Source: Spiroplasma endosymbiont of Amphimallon solstitiale
GTDB taxonomy: Bacteria > Bacillota_I > Bacilli_A > Mycoplasmatales > VBWQ01
DNA: 64,000 nt
NCBI RefSeq assembly: GCF_964030965.1
Contig: NZ_OZ034999.1
Coordinates: forward strand, 1,736,001 to 1,800,000
Reading direction: 5' to 3'
Shown here: piece after piece, positions 1-10,832 of the stretch
How the letters are laid out: the number at the start of each line of letters is the position of its first letter
Numbering within the stretch: the stretch's first letter is position 1
Program-made: the position numbers and the translations under genes
Notes under the pieces: generated by a model
Told to the model about the DNA's origin: nothing
Seen by the model: the letters and a program-made list of their open reading frames with translations, nothing else
The model's database searches: none

Positions 1-137
1 AATATTACAATGATAAATTAAAACAACATGAAAAAGATTTACAAGAAATACGACTGAATGAAGGTATAGCTAAAAATATTTTAATAGACACAAAATATAT
101 GATTGAAAAAATTAATAAAGGTGAATTTGATGAATAA
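1..137 (+). CDS. C-terminal end of a coiled-coil protein (partial)
   Basis: The reading frame enters from the left window edge and ends at TAA 135-137. About 44 residues are visible. They are rich in Lys, Glu and Asn, with heptad-like spacing of Leu and Ile, so a helix or coiled coil is likely. It precedes the phage A genes on the same strand with a short gap and is probably part of the same phage operon. The function cannot be named from this fragment. Confidence 0.45.
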   Translation, partial: YYNDKLKQHEKDLQEIRLNEGIAKNILIDTKYMIEKINKGEFDE

Positions 138-178
138 TCAAAAATAAAAAAATAAAAAATTGAAAGGAAAATATAAAA

Positions 179-367
179 ATGAAAGAATTTTTAAAAGCAC
201 TTGAAACAATTGGAATAAGCACTGGTATATTAATTTGCAGAGAAATTATTGTTTTATTAAAACGATTTATTACAACTCCAAAACATGTTAGAGCAAATAA
301 CAAAATTATCAAACATCAAAAAAAATTAGCAAAATTAAATGAAAAGATTAATAAAGAAAATAAATAA
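179..367 (+). CDS. small phage-associated protein with one hydrophobic segment
   Basis: A 62-residue protein. A hydrophobic helix at about residues 10-28 (around GISTGILIC and IIVLL) is followed by a strongly basic Lys-rich tail, so it is probably a small membrane-anchored protein with a cytoplasmic tail. A GAAAGGAAA ribosome binding site lies upstream of the ATG. It sits between phage genes in one direction and is probably part of the phage operon. No family is recognised; a holin-like role is possible but not shown. Confidence 0.5.
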   Translation: MKEFLKALETIGISTGILICREIIVLLKRFITTPKHVRANNKIIKHQKKLAKLNEKINKENK

Positions 368-384
368 TAAAGGAGAAAAATAAT

Positions 385-570
385 ATGACAAAAATTGAAT
401 TTAATGAAAAATATAGAAAACAAGATATCAGTATTGATAGAGATTTTGATTTACATATTGATAATTGTTTTAAATTTTCTGATATCAATACATTAGAAAA
501 TGCTGTTAATGATTATAAAAAACTAATAAGTGAAATGCCACAATTAGTTAAAGATTGATTATTGGGATAA
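385..570 (+). CDS. small hypothetical phage protein, 61 aa
   Basis: The ATG is preceded by AAGGAGAAAAATAAT, a strong ribosome binding site. The frame contains one TGA read as Trp near the C-terminus (VKDWLLG) and ends in TAA. The protein is acidic, soluble and mostly helical in composition. It lies between the small membrane protein and the scaffold-like gene on the same strand. It is not recognised, but its start signal, spacing and direction support a real gene. Confidence 0.5.
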
Positions 571-587
571 GATTAGGAGAATGTTAA

Positions 588-962
588 ATGTTAGAAAATG
601 AAAATAATGTTCAACAAACAACTGAACCTTTAACTGAAAATAATGCTCAACAAGAAATAGAAAATAAAGTTAATGAAGCAGAAAATAAGTTAAATAAACT
701 TAATCAAGAAATTAAAGAAAAAGAAATAATTAATATATTTAAAAAATATCAAGTTAAAAGTGAATTTTATGATTTTTTAAAATTTAAAACTAATAATTTA
801 GAAAATTCAAAAATTGAAGAAACTATTAAAAAAATCATTAAAGAACAACCAGTATTTAAAGAAACAATTAATACAGGTGGCAAACCACAAACAATAATAA
901 CAAATCAACCAAGTTCAATAAAAAGTACATTATTGGATTATAAAAAAAATAATAATTTATAA
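588..962 (+). CDS. putative phage capsid scaffolding protein (phage A)
   Basis: A 124-residue, highly charged protein. Residues about 1-50 are Asn/Gln/Glu-rich and look like a coiled coil (repeated ENK, KLNKLNQEI), followed by a short helical domain and a Pro/Thr-containing tail. It lies immediately upstream of the major capsid gene, where scaffold genes of tailed phages sit, and matches their usual small, acidic, coiled-coil character. This is inferred from position and composition; no diagnostic motif is visible. A second scaffold-like gene at 43568-44110 holds the same position in phage B but is not obviously similar in sequence. Confidence 0.5.
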   Translation: MLENENNVQQTTEPLTENNAQQEIENKVNEAENKLNKLNQEIKEKEIINIFKKYQVKSEFYDFLKFKTNNLENSKIEETIKKIIKEQPVFKETINTGGKPQTIITNQPSSIKSTLLDYKKNNNL

Positions 963-980
963 CAGAAAGGAAATCAAAAA

Positions 981-2162
981 ATGGCAATACAATTCAATAA
1001 AAATTTAGATAATACCGAAAAATTAGTAGAAGCACCAGAGTTTATAGAATTTTATAAACAATCAAATTCACCATGAGCAAGTTTTTTTCCTATCGAAATG
1101 GTTAATTCAACAAAAATTGAATTTATAGTTAAAAAACCAAAAAATTCAGAAATTAAAGTATTAAAATGAAATGATAAAAGCAAAGGATTAGATGTTAGTT
1201 ATGCTGAAACTATTAAAATTTTAAAAGAAATTAAAGAAGAAGCAGTTGCGGGTGAAATAATTGCTAATGTTGATTTAAATGCTGAAAATGGACAAAATTT
1301 ATTAAATACAATGCAATATGAAGTTGCTAATGACTTAGCAGATTATTTAGCAAATAATGATACAAATGTAATTGCAAAATATGCAACTAAAATAGACATT
1401 ACTGATAAATCACCAGTAGGATATTTAAAATCAATGTTAGATGCTTGAAATACTTTATTTCAACTAAGAAATAGTAATAATTGTCGTTTTTTTATTACTA
1501 ATAATCTTTATGATAGTATTGTTTATTTAGCTAATAATAAAGGATTAATTACTGATAATCAGATTGCTCAACAATTAAGATTAAATGGAAATGATTTATA
1601 TATTAAAGGTGTACTATGTCAAATTGTAATGGATGATTATATGACATTTACTGATAATAATGAAACTAAAATTATGTCTTTTGTTTTAGCAACACCAAGA
1701 GCAATGAAAAGATATATGTTACAAAATACAGTTGTATATGTTCAAGATATTGCTGATGGTAAAGTTGGAAGAAGATATTTAGTTGGTGGAGAAGTAACTG
1801 GTGAATCAATACCCTATATAACAGATGAAGAAACAACTTCACGCTGAATGTTATGTGCAATTGTTAATAATGATAAAAATGATTTAAAAACTAAGATTAC
1901 AAATTTAACAACTGATATTACTGCAAATGGTAATAACAATAACAATGAATTAAATACAGAAATAAAAAGTACTAATGAACTTAAATCATTAAATCCAAAT
2001 TTAACAAATCCAACTATTAAATATTTTAGTGATGCACAAGGAAAAACTAATGTAAGTAATCAAAAACAAAAAGCAGGTGACTTATATATAACTATTACTG
2101 CAAATATTAATGACTTAAATTATAAAGGAACAACAAATCCAATTAAAATAACTCTTAAATAA
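981..2162 (+). CDS. putative major capsid protein (phage A)
   Basis: A 393-residue protein with GAAAGGAAATC upstream of its ATG. Internal TGA codons are read as Trp (SPWASFF, SRWMLCAIV). The length, the mixed alpha/beta composition and the position right after a scaffold-like gene fit a tailed-phage coat protein of HK97-type fold. Segments such as NCRFFITNNLYDS and MDDYMTF resemble the P-loop and A-domain stretches of coat proteins, but only loosely. The C-terminal ~90 residues, after a low-complexity Asn run near 305-318, resemble an added Ig-like decoration domain (beta-rich, ending in NPIKITLK). The call rests mainly on synteny and size. Confidence 0.55.
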
Positions 2163-2176
2163 AGGAAATTAATATC

Positions 2177-3874
2177 ATGCCAATTGGTACAACTAGTACA
2201 GCAATACTTTTAAACATAAATAAACCAAAACATACTAGAACAAGTAACCAACAAGAAAATAAAAGTTTTTGATGAGAAATTTTAGAAATGATTGGTGTAC
2301 AAGTAATAACAGTAGCACTTGCTCCTTTTACTGGTGGTTTAAGTGAAAGTATAGCACTTGGATTAGGTGCAAGTGATTTAATTGCTAGTATTAGTGCTGT
2401 TGATGTAGAGTTTTTAACTGATTTTACTATTAATCAAGTTTATGATTATTTAAAAGGAAATGTAACACCATTAAATACTTTTTTTAATATATTACCTGCA
2501 TTTGTTGGAATTAATAAAATTAGTCGTGGTTATCGTACTACTAAATTTATTAAGTTAGCACAAAAAACTAAAACATTAGAACAAATTGGTGTTAAAGAAG
2601 CAAAAAACTTACAAGAAATTATTAGTCAAGTAAGTGGAAAAGAAATTTTAACAGATAAAATCATTGGTAATAAACGTTATTTATTTAATTATAGTTTGGC
2701 ACCTAATCGTGAAACAATAACACAAAATTTAGGTTATGTTGCTGAAAAACAATTTAAAAATAATTTTAAATCTTTAAAATCACAACAAATAAAAGAATAT
2801 TTATCATTACAAAATACATTAATAAAATTAAGTCCACAATTAACTCCAAAGTTTAAAATTAAAGATATTGAAAAAGCAAATAACTTTTTAAAAAAATATA
2901 ATACTGAATTAAAAGAAGTATTAAAAATGAACCAACATGATTGATTAAATTTAGTTCATACAATACATACAGAGAATAGATATGGAAAAACTTTAATTTT
3001 AGATTTACAAAAAATTCGTGCTAATGCTATTAAATTTAATTTTAAAAATAGTTCAATTCATAAAATTGTTTTAAATGCAAATAAAATTTTTAAGTATTTT
3101 GATATTAGATTTTATTTAAAAAAAGGTTTAAATAAATTTTGAAAAAATACACCATATTTTGAAAAATTACGAGAAAGTATATATAAATTACAAGAAAAAT
3201 TTGAAAAATTAGAAAAACAAGCATTTGAAAATATTAATAAATTAAAAGAAAAAGCAACAGATTTATTTACTAGTGCAGAAAAAAGAGCAATTAAACATGC
3301 ACAATTAATTCCACTAAATTCACCAGTATTTATGGGTTGTAAAATTCAACCTTTATCATTAGACAAATGTGCAATTACTATTTATCATCGTAATCCTAAG
3401 TATAAACCAATTACAGTTGTTGATAGTATTCTTAAAGCAAAAACTTTTGTTACTCAAATACATCCATTTCATTGATATCGTTGATATAGTGGTTGATACA
3501 TTGGTTATGGTGTTAATCGTAATAAATGATTAAAAGCAATAGCATTTGCTCCACCAGTGGTGCAACAAGTAATTAGAGATAGTTTTAAAGTATATAGAGA
3601 AATATTTAGAACTATTAGAACTTATCATAAAGTAGTAAATGTTATTAATAATCCTATTGAAAATATTAATAAATCATTTAAAAGTGTTGGTTTAAAATTT
3701 TCAGTTAATACTTTATTTGGTACTGGACTATTACATCATTTAGAAAAATTTGCATATAGTCAAGTTGTAGAAAAAGGTAAGAAAAAATTACAAAAAGAAA
3801 TTATCCATATATCACATAGGAAAACTAAAACAAAAACTAAACATTATAAAAAAGCATTTTTTAAGGAATGATAA
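2177..3874 (+). CDS. large virion-associated protein, possible DNA-ejection or internal protein (phage A)
   Basis: A 565-residue protein read through several TGA=Trp codons, with AAAGGAAATTAAT before its ATG. An N-terminal basic stretch is followed by a Gly/Ala-rich hydrophobic region (about residues 38-75, GGLSESIALGLGASDL), and then long Lys-rich helical segments (about 180-390, including a coiled coil). Residues about 440-470 are aromatic (HPFHWYRWYSGWYIGYG). The C-terminus is very basic. The 272-aa gene at 39767-41967 is in a comparable place in phage B. A membrane-active internal virion or ejection protein would fit the composition; this is inference only. Confidence 0.45.
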
Positions 3875-3877
3875 ATT

Positions 3878-6181
3878 ATGATTAATAAACTTTGAACTGA
3901 TGTCAGTCTTGAAAATTATAATAACTGATATCCATTAACTGGAAAAATTACAGAAACTCCACCGCAATATATAAATACATGACCTAATGTAAAAGACTGA
4001 TTTACAACTTTTGCTATTCGCGCTCAAAATGATATTAATGCTTATCTTGATTTTATTTTATCTAAATTTCCTTTTGATAGTTTTAAAGATGAATTAATTA
4101 AAGAAACATTAAGAGATATGGTTTATGTAATGGTTGAACATTGAGTATTTAATCGTACACCAATTGAATTTAATGTTGATGCTACTATTCAATTCAATAA
4201 TGGTACATCATTTAATGCAAGTAGTATTCCTACAATTAATGTTTGAGATTTAGCACCAAGTAGAATGAAAATATGAGCAAGATTAACAGAATTAAAACAA
4301 GTATTTTCAAATTATAATCAAGATGAAATAGATATTGAAAAAATTGACTTAAAAGTATTTTATACTAGAAATCAAGTTGATGAATTAATTAAAGAACAAA
4401 AAGAATTTACATTATCAAAACAAATAAAATTATATGATGATTTGGTTAATGATAACGAAAATGAGATATATAGGGGTCGTGTTACAAACTTTATAAATAA
4501 AGGTTATGTTGCAACTGATTATGACCCAAAAACTGAAACAATGATTTTAGATTGACCTGATGAAATTGGTACATTACCACCAGAAGCATTACAAAATAAT
4601 CCACAAATTGGTGATTTTACTCATGCTGCGACTGCTGACTTTTCTGCTAAACAACAAAAAAGAATTACTACTAATGAAAATAGTATTAAATTATTAGAAA
4701 ATAAAGTTGATATTAATAAACAAAATATTGATGATATTAAAAATAATTGATTTAATATTGAAACTAGTCCTTTATGAAAAAAAATGTCTTCTTTTATTCC
4801 TAGTAATGAATTTGGAAAAATATATTTAGCAATATGAGGTTATATTTATCAACCACCTAATAATCCTACTGATAATTACATATATAGTAATAAAAAAACT
4901 ATATTTAATTTAGGTGGTGAAATTAATAGAACAACACAAAAAACTATTAAGTTAGATGAATTGATTGTAAATGATAATGTTAAAATACAATTATTATTTA
5001 CTAAGGAATTAAATGATATTACGGTGACTTCTAATGATGTTAATTATCAACCTAGTTCTGTTACATTATATCAATATATTGGAAAAGGAACACCAACTGA
5101 ATTTATAGCAGAAGAAAGTACTGAACGTGATTATTATACAAAACTAGAAACTAATAATTTATTAGATAAAAAACAAGATAAATTAATTGCTGGTACTAAT
5201 ATAACTATTGATGAAAATAATAAAATTAGTGCTACTGGTGGAAGTGCAGATTTATCAGATTATTATAAAAAAGAAGAAGTAGATAAAAAATTAGAGAATA
5301 AAATGGATAAAGACCATTTTAAATATAATTTTGCTATTAATATTATTGGTACTGAATTTCCTAATTTAGAAACTACTAATAAAACTATTGTTGGTGCTAT
5401 TAATGAAAATAAAGCAAATATTGATAAAAAACAAGATAAAGAAATATGAAAAGTAATAAGTAAAAGTAAAAATAATCGTGAATGAGATACTTTTGAAATT
5501 AATTTTAATACTGTATATAGAGTAATTATAACATTAGATGAATTACCAGTAAATCAAGCAAATATAAAGCATAAAGTAGAATTTAAAACTGGTAATTATT
5601 TAGGTGGAGATTATTTACTTGCAAAATTTAAAATTAAAGATGAAGATGTAATATTAACTTTAACTGTTAGAGAAAGTAGTTTTAATTGTAGTTTATATTT
5701 AAAAGGTGGAGATATTAATTATGGTGCTATTCTTTCATTAGAAGAATTACAAAATACAATTAAAGTTGATGTTACACCAAAATTAAAAATTAATTCAAAA
5801 AGTTTAGAAACAAATGAAGTTGAAGAAAATTGTTGAGATATTGAATTACCAAATAATCCAACACCAAGTCCAAGTGGTTCAAACTGAAAAGATGTAGGAA
5901 CAAGAGAAAAAAATAAATGAGATAATTGACAAATTACTTATGATTTTATAGTTAATAAACATTATAGAGTTTATTATTCTTGAAGTATATATAATCCAGT
6001 TTATACTATTCAAGAATTTATTATAACGGATAACAAAATTGCTGGTGTACCAATACAAACCTTTAATGATAGTGTTAATATAGTAATTTTATCAGTTCAA
6101 CATGCAAAATTAATTACTATTTATAGTGGAAAAGGTAATTTAAAAGGTAATGTATGAAAATTAGAAGAATTGCAGGAATAA
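3878..6181 (+). CDS. phage tail fibre / receptor-binding protein (phage A)
   Basis: A 767-residue protein starting 3 nt after the previous stop. The N-terminal ~150 residues probably anchor to the virion. A middle shaft follows with heptad-like helices and the tail-fibre motif YYTKLETNNLLDKKQDKL near residue 415-432, repeated as YYKKEEVDKKLENKMDK. The C-terminal ~260 residues (from about base 5396) are a beta-rich domain almost identical to the end of the phage B protein at 35745-37628. The linker NPTPSPSGSNWKDVG precedes the last ~100 residues, which probably form the tip that contacts the host. The function follows from the YYTKxE-type motifs and modular design. Confidence 0.7.
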
Positions 6182-6185
6182 AATT

Positions 6186-6308
6186 ATGATTTTTAAAATA
6201 ATAAAAATTATTTTAAGTTTAATTCGAGTTCTTTTATCATCAGCAATAGCGGGTTTAATTATATTTATTATAGTAAAAATTGTATTAAAAATTAATCAAA
6301 TATTTTAG
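6186..6308 (+). CDS. 40-aa single-span membrane protein
   Basis: The ATG lies 4 nt after the fibre stop codon. The product is almost entirely hydrophobic (residues 4-35 rich in Ile, Leu, Val) with Lys at both ends, so it is a single membrane span. Its position between the fibre gene and the portal-like gene, and its size, would fit a minor holin-like or virion membrane peptide. No family is recognised. Confidence 0.45.
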   Translation: MIFKIIKIILSLIRVLLSSAIAGLIIFIIVKIVLKINQIF

Positions 6309-6324
6309 AAAGGTGGTGAATATT

Positions 6325-7740
6325 ATGTTAAGTCTATTTAAAAGAAAAGAAAAAAGTAATATTAGTGATAATCAAAATGAAAAAGTAAAATTTTTAACTA
6401 ATAAAAATAAAAGTACACATACTTCAATTTTAAATTATTTTGGTTTTAATGATTTTAATCATGAAACTTATTTTACTGATTTTGTAGCAGAAAATAATTT
6501 TAATTATGTAGAAAAGTATGGATGACCAAAAATTATTCATCAATTTACACTTAAAATATTATTTTTAATTAAAAATTTGTTAAAAGTAACATTATTTAGT
6601 GTAAAAATTCTCTAAAAATAACACTTTATCATGTATCATTACTTTTCTACAAAATTAAAGGAAAATAATGCTAATTTATATAATGCTCCATTAGAAATAA
6701 ATAATGAAACTATTAAACAATATTTAATTCAACAAGAATTTTATAGAAAAAATTGAAATTCTATTTTTAAATTAAGTAAATTAGGAATTAGTGGTTATTT
6801 AATTTATATTGCAAATGATGATTTATATTTTCAATTAGTAGATATACAACAAAGAATTTATGATATTACTGGTAAATTAATTGAATGTACTATTTTTTAT
6901 GATAATTATGAACAAAATGCACAAACTGTAAGATTATTTGAAGTTTATACATTAAATAATAAACAAGTAACTATTAATCGTGCAATTTACAGTATTAGTG
7001 ATAATAAAAAACAATTTCCCTTAGATTTTAGAATATATAATAATAATCCTAATTTATCACAAGAACAAACATTAAATATTAACTATATACCAATAGCAAT
7101 TATGCGAAATAAAGCAAATGAATTAGCAGATTGTAATAAAGTAATGGATAAAATTAAAGCATTAGATGTTATCTATGAACAAATTGTTTTAGATACAATT
7201 TTAAATTCGCCTAAATTTATATTTAGTCAAACTTATGGTAATGTTCAATCAACATTAGAAGAAGCAGTAAGAACTTTGGTTACTAAAAACTATATATTTA
7301 AAAGCGGTGGAGATAATAATGAACAAAACGAAAATATCAATATGACAAATAGTAATTTTAAAGGTAAAAATTTAACTGATATATACGATTGAAATGTTAA
7401 TGAAATATCTAAACGTTGTGGTATTCATATACCAAGTCAAAAGAAATCTGCACAACAATCAGTTCCCGAAAGTACAGCAGTAAATATTTCAACTATTAAT
7501 TATATTGAACAAAAATTATGACAATTTAATATTGATATTCTTAAATTTATTCAAATATTAGTGAGAATTGATAAAGATTTATTAAATAGTAAAACATTTA
7601 ATATTAATTATGATCAAGAAATTAATAATTTAACAGTTAAACTAAAATTATTTAATCCAGAAAATAACCAATTAATAGGAGAAAACAATGGACAACAACA
7701 AACCACAAACCAAATTTCCACAGAAACAGAAGCAAACTAA
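6325..7740 (+). pseudogene. phage portal/connector-like gene (phage A), interrupted by MITE
   Basis: AGAAAGGTGGTGAATATT precedes the ATG at 6325. The frame runs 57 codons, enters the MITE at 6498 and stops inside it. After removal of the 163-bp MITE and one 8-bp duplication it is a 414-residue open frame. The following gene starts inside this one with a 53-nt overlap. A large, mostly helical protein just upstream of a collar/tail gene and downstream of the capsid gene fits a portal or upper-collar connector. The MITE also supplies an in-frame ATG (MYHYFSTKLK) that could restart translation of the downstream 85%. A second copy of the gene, also MITE-bearing, is at 24291-25281. Confidence 0.6.
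6498..6660 (-). mobile_element. MITE copy 1 (163 bp)
   Basis: The ends are TTTTAATTATGTAG on the left and CTACAAAATTAAAG on the right. The target duplication GAAAATAA lies at 6490-6497 and 6661-6668. Strand is given relative to the transposase of the matching IS1595-type element. It interrupts the phage A portal-like gene. Confidence 0.93.
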
Positions 7741-9715
7741 ACTTAATCAAGCAAAAGTAGAAAATGATTATTTAATAGATAATATTCCTTATGATTTTAC
7801 AAATATGATGAGTGCTACTAGTGACCCAGATATTAATAGAGCATATGATGAATTTAAAAAAAGAACTATATATATTTATGAAATTGAACGTTTATTTAAA
7901 AATAATGAAAATAATAGTTTAAAATTTTCAGCAAATACTATTAAAATTGGTTTTATTGATATTGATAAAGTATTAAAAACTACTGCTGTTGAAACATCAG
8001 ACTTTACTATGCAATTAAATCAAAGAGCAAGTACTAATATTAATGATAATACTATTGAATATAGTATGACTGATATTAAAAATTTAATTTTTCAAGAAAT
8101 AAATTTATTAAATCAATTTAAATTATATGCAGTATCTATTAATGAACCATTAAATGAAAATAATATTGATAATTTATATATTATTAATAATTATTCACAA
8201 CCTTATCAAAATCCAAAAACTAGAAGTACTAAAAGTATTACTATTATTAAAATTAAAGATTTTAAAACAAGAGATGGTTATCCAATAATTATTAAATTAC
8301 AAAAACCATTAGATAAAGATACCAAAGTAATTGGTTTAAAAATTAAAGCCCCTAGAAGCATGATTTTCGGCAATATAAAGGTGCTTGGTGAAGTTGACAA
8401 TATGGAAGTATACCCAAAGTTATTTGTTAAAGATAAGATAGCATTTCCGTTATTATCAATGCCTATTGAAACTCAACCAAAAGTTAGAATTCTAGAACAA
8501 TGATTTAGTGAACAAATATTACCTTGAAATCTTGCAAAACAATTCATAGGACAAGAAAAATCAGTTTTAGATTTAATTGCTATTGGTGGTGGTACTAAAA
8601 CAAGAAAAGAAATTTTTAATAATGCAAGAGTAACACATGCTTGATTAGGTTATGAAATGGGTACTGTTTGAAATGGTCAGTGACCATTGAAAAAACAAAA
8701 AGAATTAAAAGACAAAGAAGTTTGAAATTTTCCGGGTGAAAGTCAATTTTATCAATATGTTGCAACCAATAACAGATTTGACGATATAGAAATTGAAATA
8801 CAAGATGCGCCAACAGTTGATAGTTTACAAAAAGTATTATTAGATATGTTAACTTATACGTATACATATAATAGAAATTTTGATGGTGTATCTTTTAATC
8901 AAGATGATGTAAACTGAGATATTGCTAAATTACGTGCTAAGTTTGAAGGACAAAAACCTGATGAAGTTATTACTAATTTATTTAAACAATGAGAATTAGA
9001 TTATCCAAATTATGTTAGTTTACCACAAATTAAAAGTTTTAAACAATTAGTTATTATGTTATCAAAATATATTTATTCAACATTATCAATTAATAAAGGA
9101 TTAAATGATGATTATAAATTATTATTACCATATTATTTTGAATTAAAATCAAATCCTATTCATTCTACACCAGATAAAGTTTGAGAGTTTAAGGATGTAA
9201 AAGTAATATTAAAATCTGAGTATTTTGATTTTACAGATATAAATAATATTAAATTAAAAAATAATGATATTAGTCAAAATGAACTATTTAAACTAGATGA
9301 TAATCAATTTAACTGATTATCTATTACTAATGAATTAGAAAGTAATAACATACCTTCCTTAATCCCTGCTGATTGAACATTAGGAAATGGTGAATATGGA
9401 AAATACTTTACAAGAGTAATTATTGAGAAAAATAAAATTGAAAATTTTTTAAATTTATATGGTTCAAATAAATCACAATTATTTTCTAAATTAGAATTTT
9501 ATAAAGAAATTTCACAAATTGATAATAATAGTGAATTTGAATTACAAATTGAAAACCCGATTAATAACTTAAATCGGGTAGAAATTAGTGGCATATTTGG
9601 TTCTGGAAATTATGATATTATTTTAATTACTAATAAACAAGAAATAAATTTAAAAAATATTAATTTATTTGATAAATATAATGAAAATATTTCTTATATA
9701 AATCTAGAGATTTAA
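7688..9715 (+). CDS. phage collar/tail protein (phage A)
   Basis: A 675-residue protein whose ATG follows TAGGAGAAAACA and lies inside the 3' end of the portal-like gene in another frame. The N-terminal ~25 residues are Lys/Gln/Pro-rich, imposed by the overlap. The rest is mixed alpha/beta with no obvious membrane segment and several TGA=Trp codons (for example EQWFSEQILPW). The position after a portal suggests a lower collar, tail tube or knob protein. The 983-aa gene of phage B (28927-33198) holds the same place and also overlaps its portal. The exact role is inferred from gene order. Confidence 0.5.
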
Positions 9716-9836
9716 TTATCAAAATATCCATCTGGATAAATACCATCCCATTTTATATCTTCTTTTAAAGAAGGATTAATTCCAAAATATAAATATATTT
9801 TACGAAAATCATTTCTTTTGTGTTCTCATATAGTTG

Positions 9837-9844
9837 CCCCCCCC
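9837..9844. repeat. homopolymer tract C8 (G8 on the coding strand)
   Basis: Eight consecutive C within a very AT-rich region, at the exact point where the minus-strand reading frame of the small membrane protein changes. Homopolymers of this kind slip during replication and can switch a gene on or off. Confidence 0.8.
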
Positions 9845-9967
9845 AGACTGCTGTATGGTCTGGTTTTAAATAAAAATTTAATTTTTGTCTTCCGTCTTTA
9901 CATGCAAAGCCTAAGGCAATACATGCAAAAATTAATGCTATAATAGTTGTTATTTTATAGAAATTTC

Positions 9968-10130
9968 CTTTAATTTTGTAGAAAAGTAATGATACATGAT
10001 AAAGTGTTATTTTTAGAGAATTTTTACACTAAATAATGTTACTTTTAACAAATTTTTAATTAAAAATAATATTTTAAGTGTAAATTGATGAATAATTTTT
10101 GGTCATCCATACTTTTCTACATAATTAAAA
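9968..10130 (+). mobile_element. MITE copy 2 (163 bp)
   Basis: CTTTAATTTTGTAG at the left end and ACATAATTAAAA at the right. The duplication GAAATTTC lies at 9960-9967 and 10131-10138. It interrupts the small membrane protein gene on the minus strand; entering it from that gene gives an immediate TAA. Confidence 0.93.
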
Positions 10131-10255
10131 GAAATTTCTTTTTATTCATTTTTTTATTTTAGAGTTTATTTTTTCTTGTTGTTGTTTAACTTCATTTTGT
10201 ATATTTTTTAATATTTCTTTACTATCTTGCATTTTAATTACTCCTTTTTTTACTA

Positions 10256-10537
10256 TTAATGTAAGTTTTTTGTATTGTTGTCTGTTAAAAGCATATCCAT
10301 GAACTTTTCAATATCTTCTTCTTCAAAAGTATCTTTTAAACAATTAAAACAAAAACGTGAATATCTATCATTCATCTTTAATCTAAAACAATAGGCACAA
10401 GCAGGATAATCACACATTATACAATTTCTGTTAGCAGGTCTATTACAAAATTTTGACATTACAAACTGACATTTATTATCTTTGATATGCTGTTCATATT
10501 TTTTTCAAAATTCTTTTTCTTTTTCTTTGTTAATCAT
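10256..10537 (-). CDS. small cysteine-rich (zinc-finger-like) protein
   Basis: The start at 10537 follows AGGAGAATAAATT; a TGA=Trp codon near residue 12 extends the frame upstream of the internal ATG at 10459. The 93-residue product has a charged helical N-terminus and then seven cysteines in the pattern C-x7-C-x2-C-x4-C-x2-C-x12-C-x2-C, typical of a small zinc-binding domain, and an acidic C-terminal helix. It is paired with the membrane protein gene downstream (24 nt gap), so the two are probably one transcript. A regulatory or protein-binding role is possible; none is recognised. Confidence 0.6.
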
Positions 10538-10616
10538 AATTTATTCTCCTTTTCCCTTAATTTTACTTATAAATTGTACTATTTTTGATTATTTTTACAA
10601 GTATGCTTTTAAATGC

Positions 10617-10648
10617 AAAATAACGCCTAAATTAAAGGCGTTTATTTT
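10617..10648. terminator. bidirectional hairpin terminator
   Basis: AACGCC and GGCGTT form a GC-rich stem around an AT loop (AACGCCTAAATTAAAGGCGTT), with A-rich sequence before and T-rich sequence after. It lies between the divergent zinc-finger gene and the ISLre2-type element. Confidence 0.65.
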
Positions 10649-10832
10649 ATGATACCTATACTATTAATTATATTGAAATTGTTTATTATATTTTAAATAT
10701 GAAAGTCGTTTTTTAAAAAGTTTTGATTTAATTTTAAATTACACTTATATATGTTTATAATAAAAAAGTAAATTAATTTTTTAAATATATTTACAATAAA
10801 TTTAAAATTTAAAAAAAGTTAGGAGAAAAAAT

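Larger units (their letters stand above)
9712..10232 (-). pseudogene. small membrane protein gene with MITE insertion and frameshifting G8 tract
   Basis: The ATG at 10232 follows AAAAGGAGTAATT. Reading on the minus strand gives a Lys/Gln-rich helix (KNIQNEVKQQQEKI), a MITE with its duplication, then a transmembrane helix (TTIIALIFACIALGFAC) and a short extracytoplasmic region. A run of eight G then shifts the frame. In the present frame the product ends with VKYIYILELILL. With one more G or two fewer the frame instead continues into an Asp/Tyr-rich tail ending GIYPDGYFDN and stops at 9712. The alternative tail looks more protein-like. The gene is convergent with the phage A collar gene, overlapping by 4 nt. 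Confidence 0.55.

Noticed and set aside
1672-1860. Minus-strand frame inside the phage A capsid gene
   Set aside because: Shadow of the capsid frame; Leu/His/Tyr-rich composition and no start signal.
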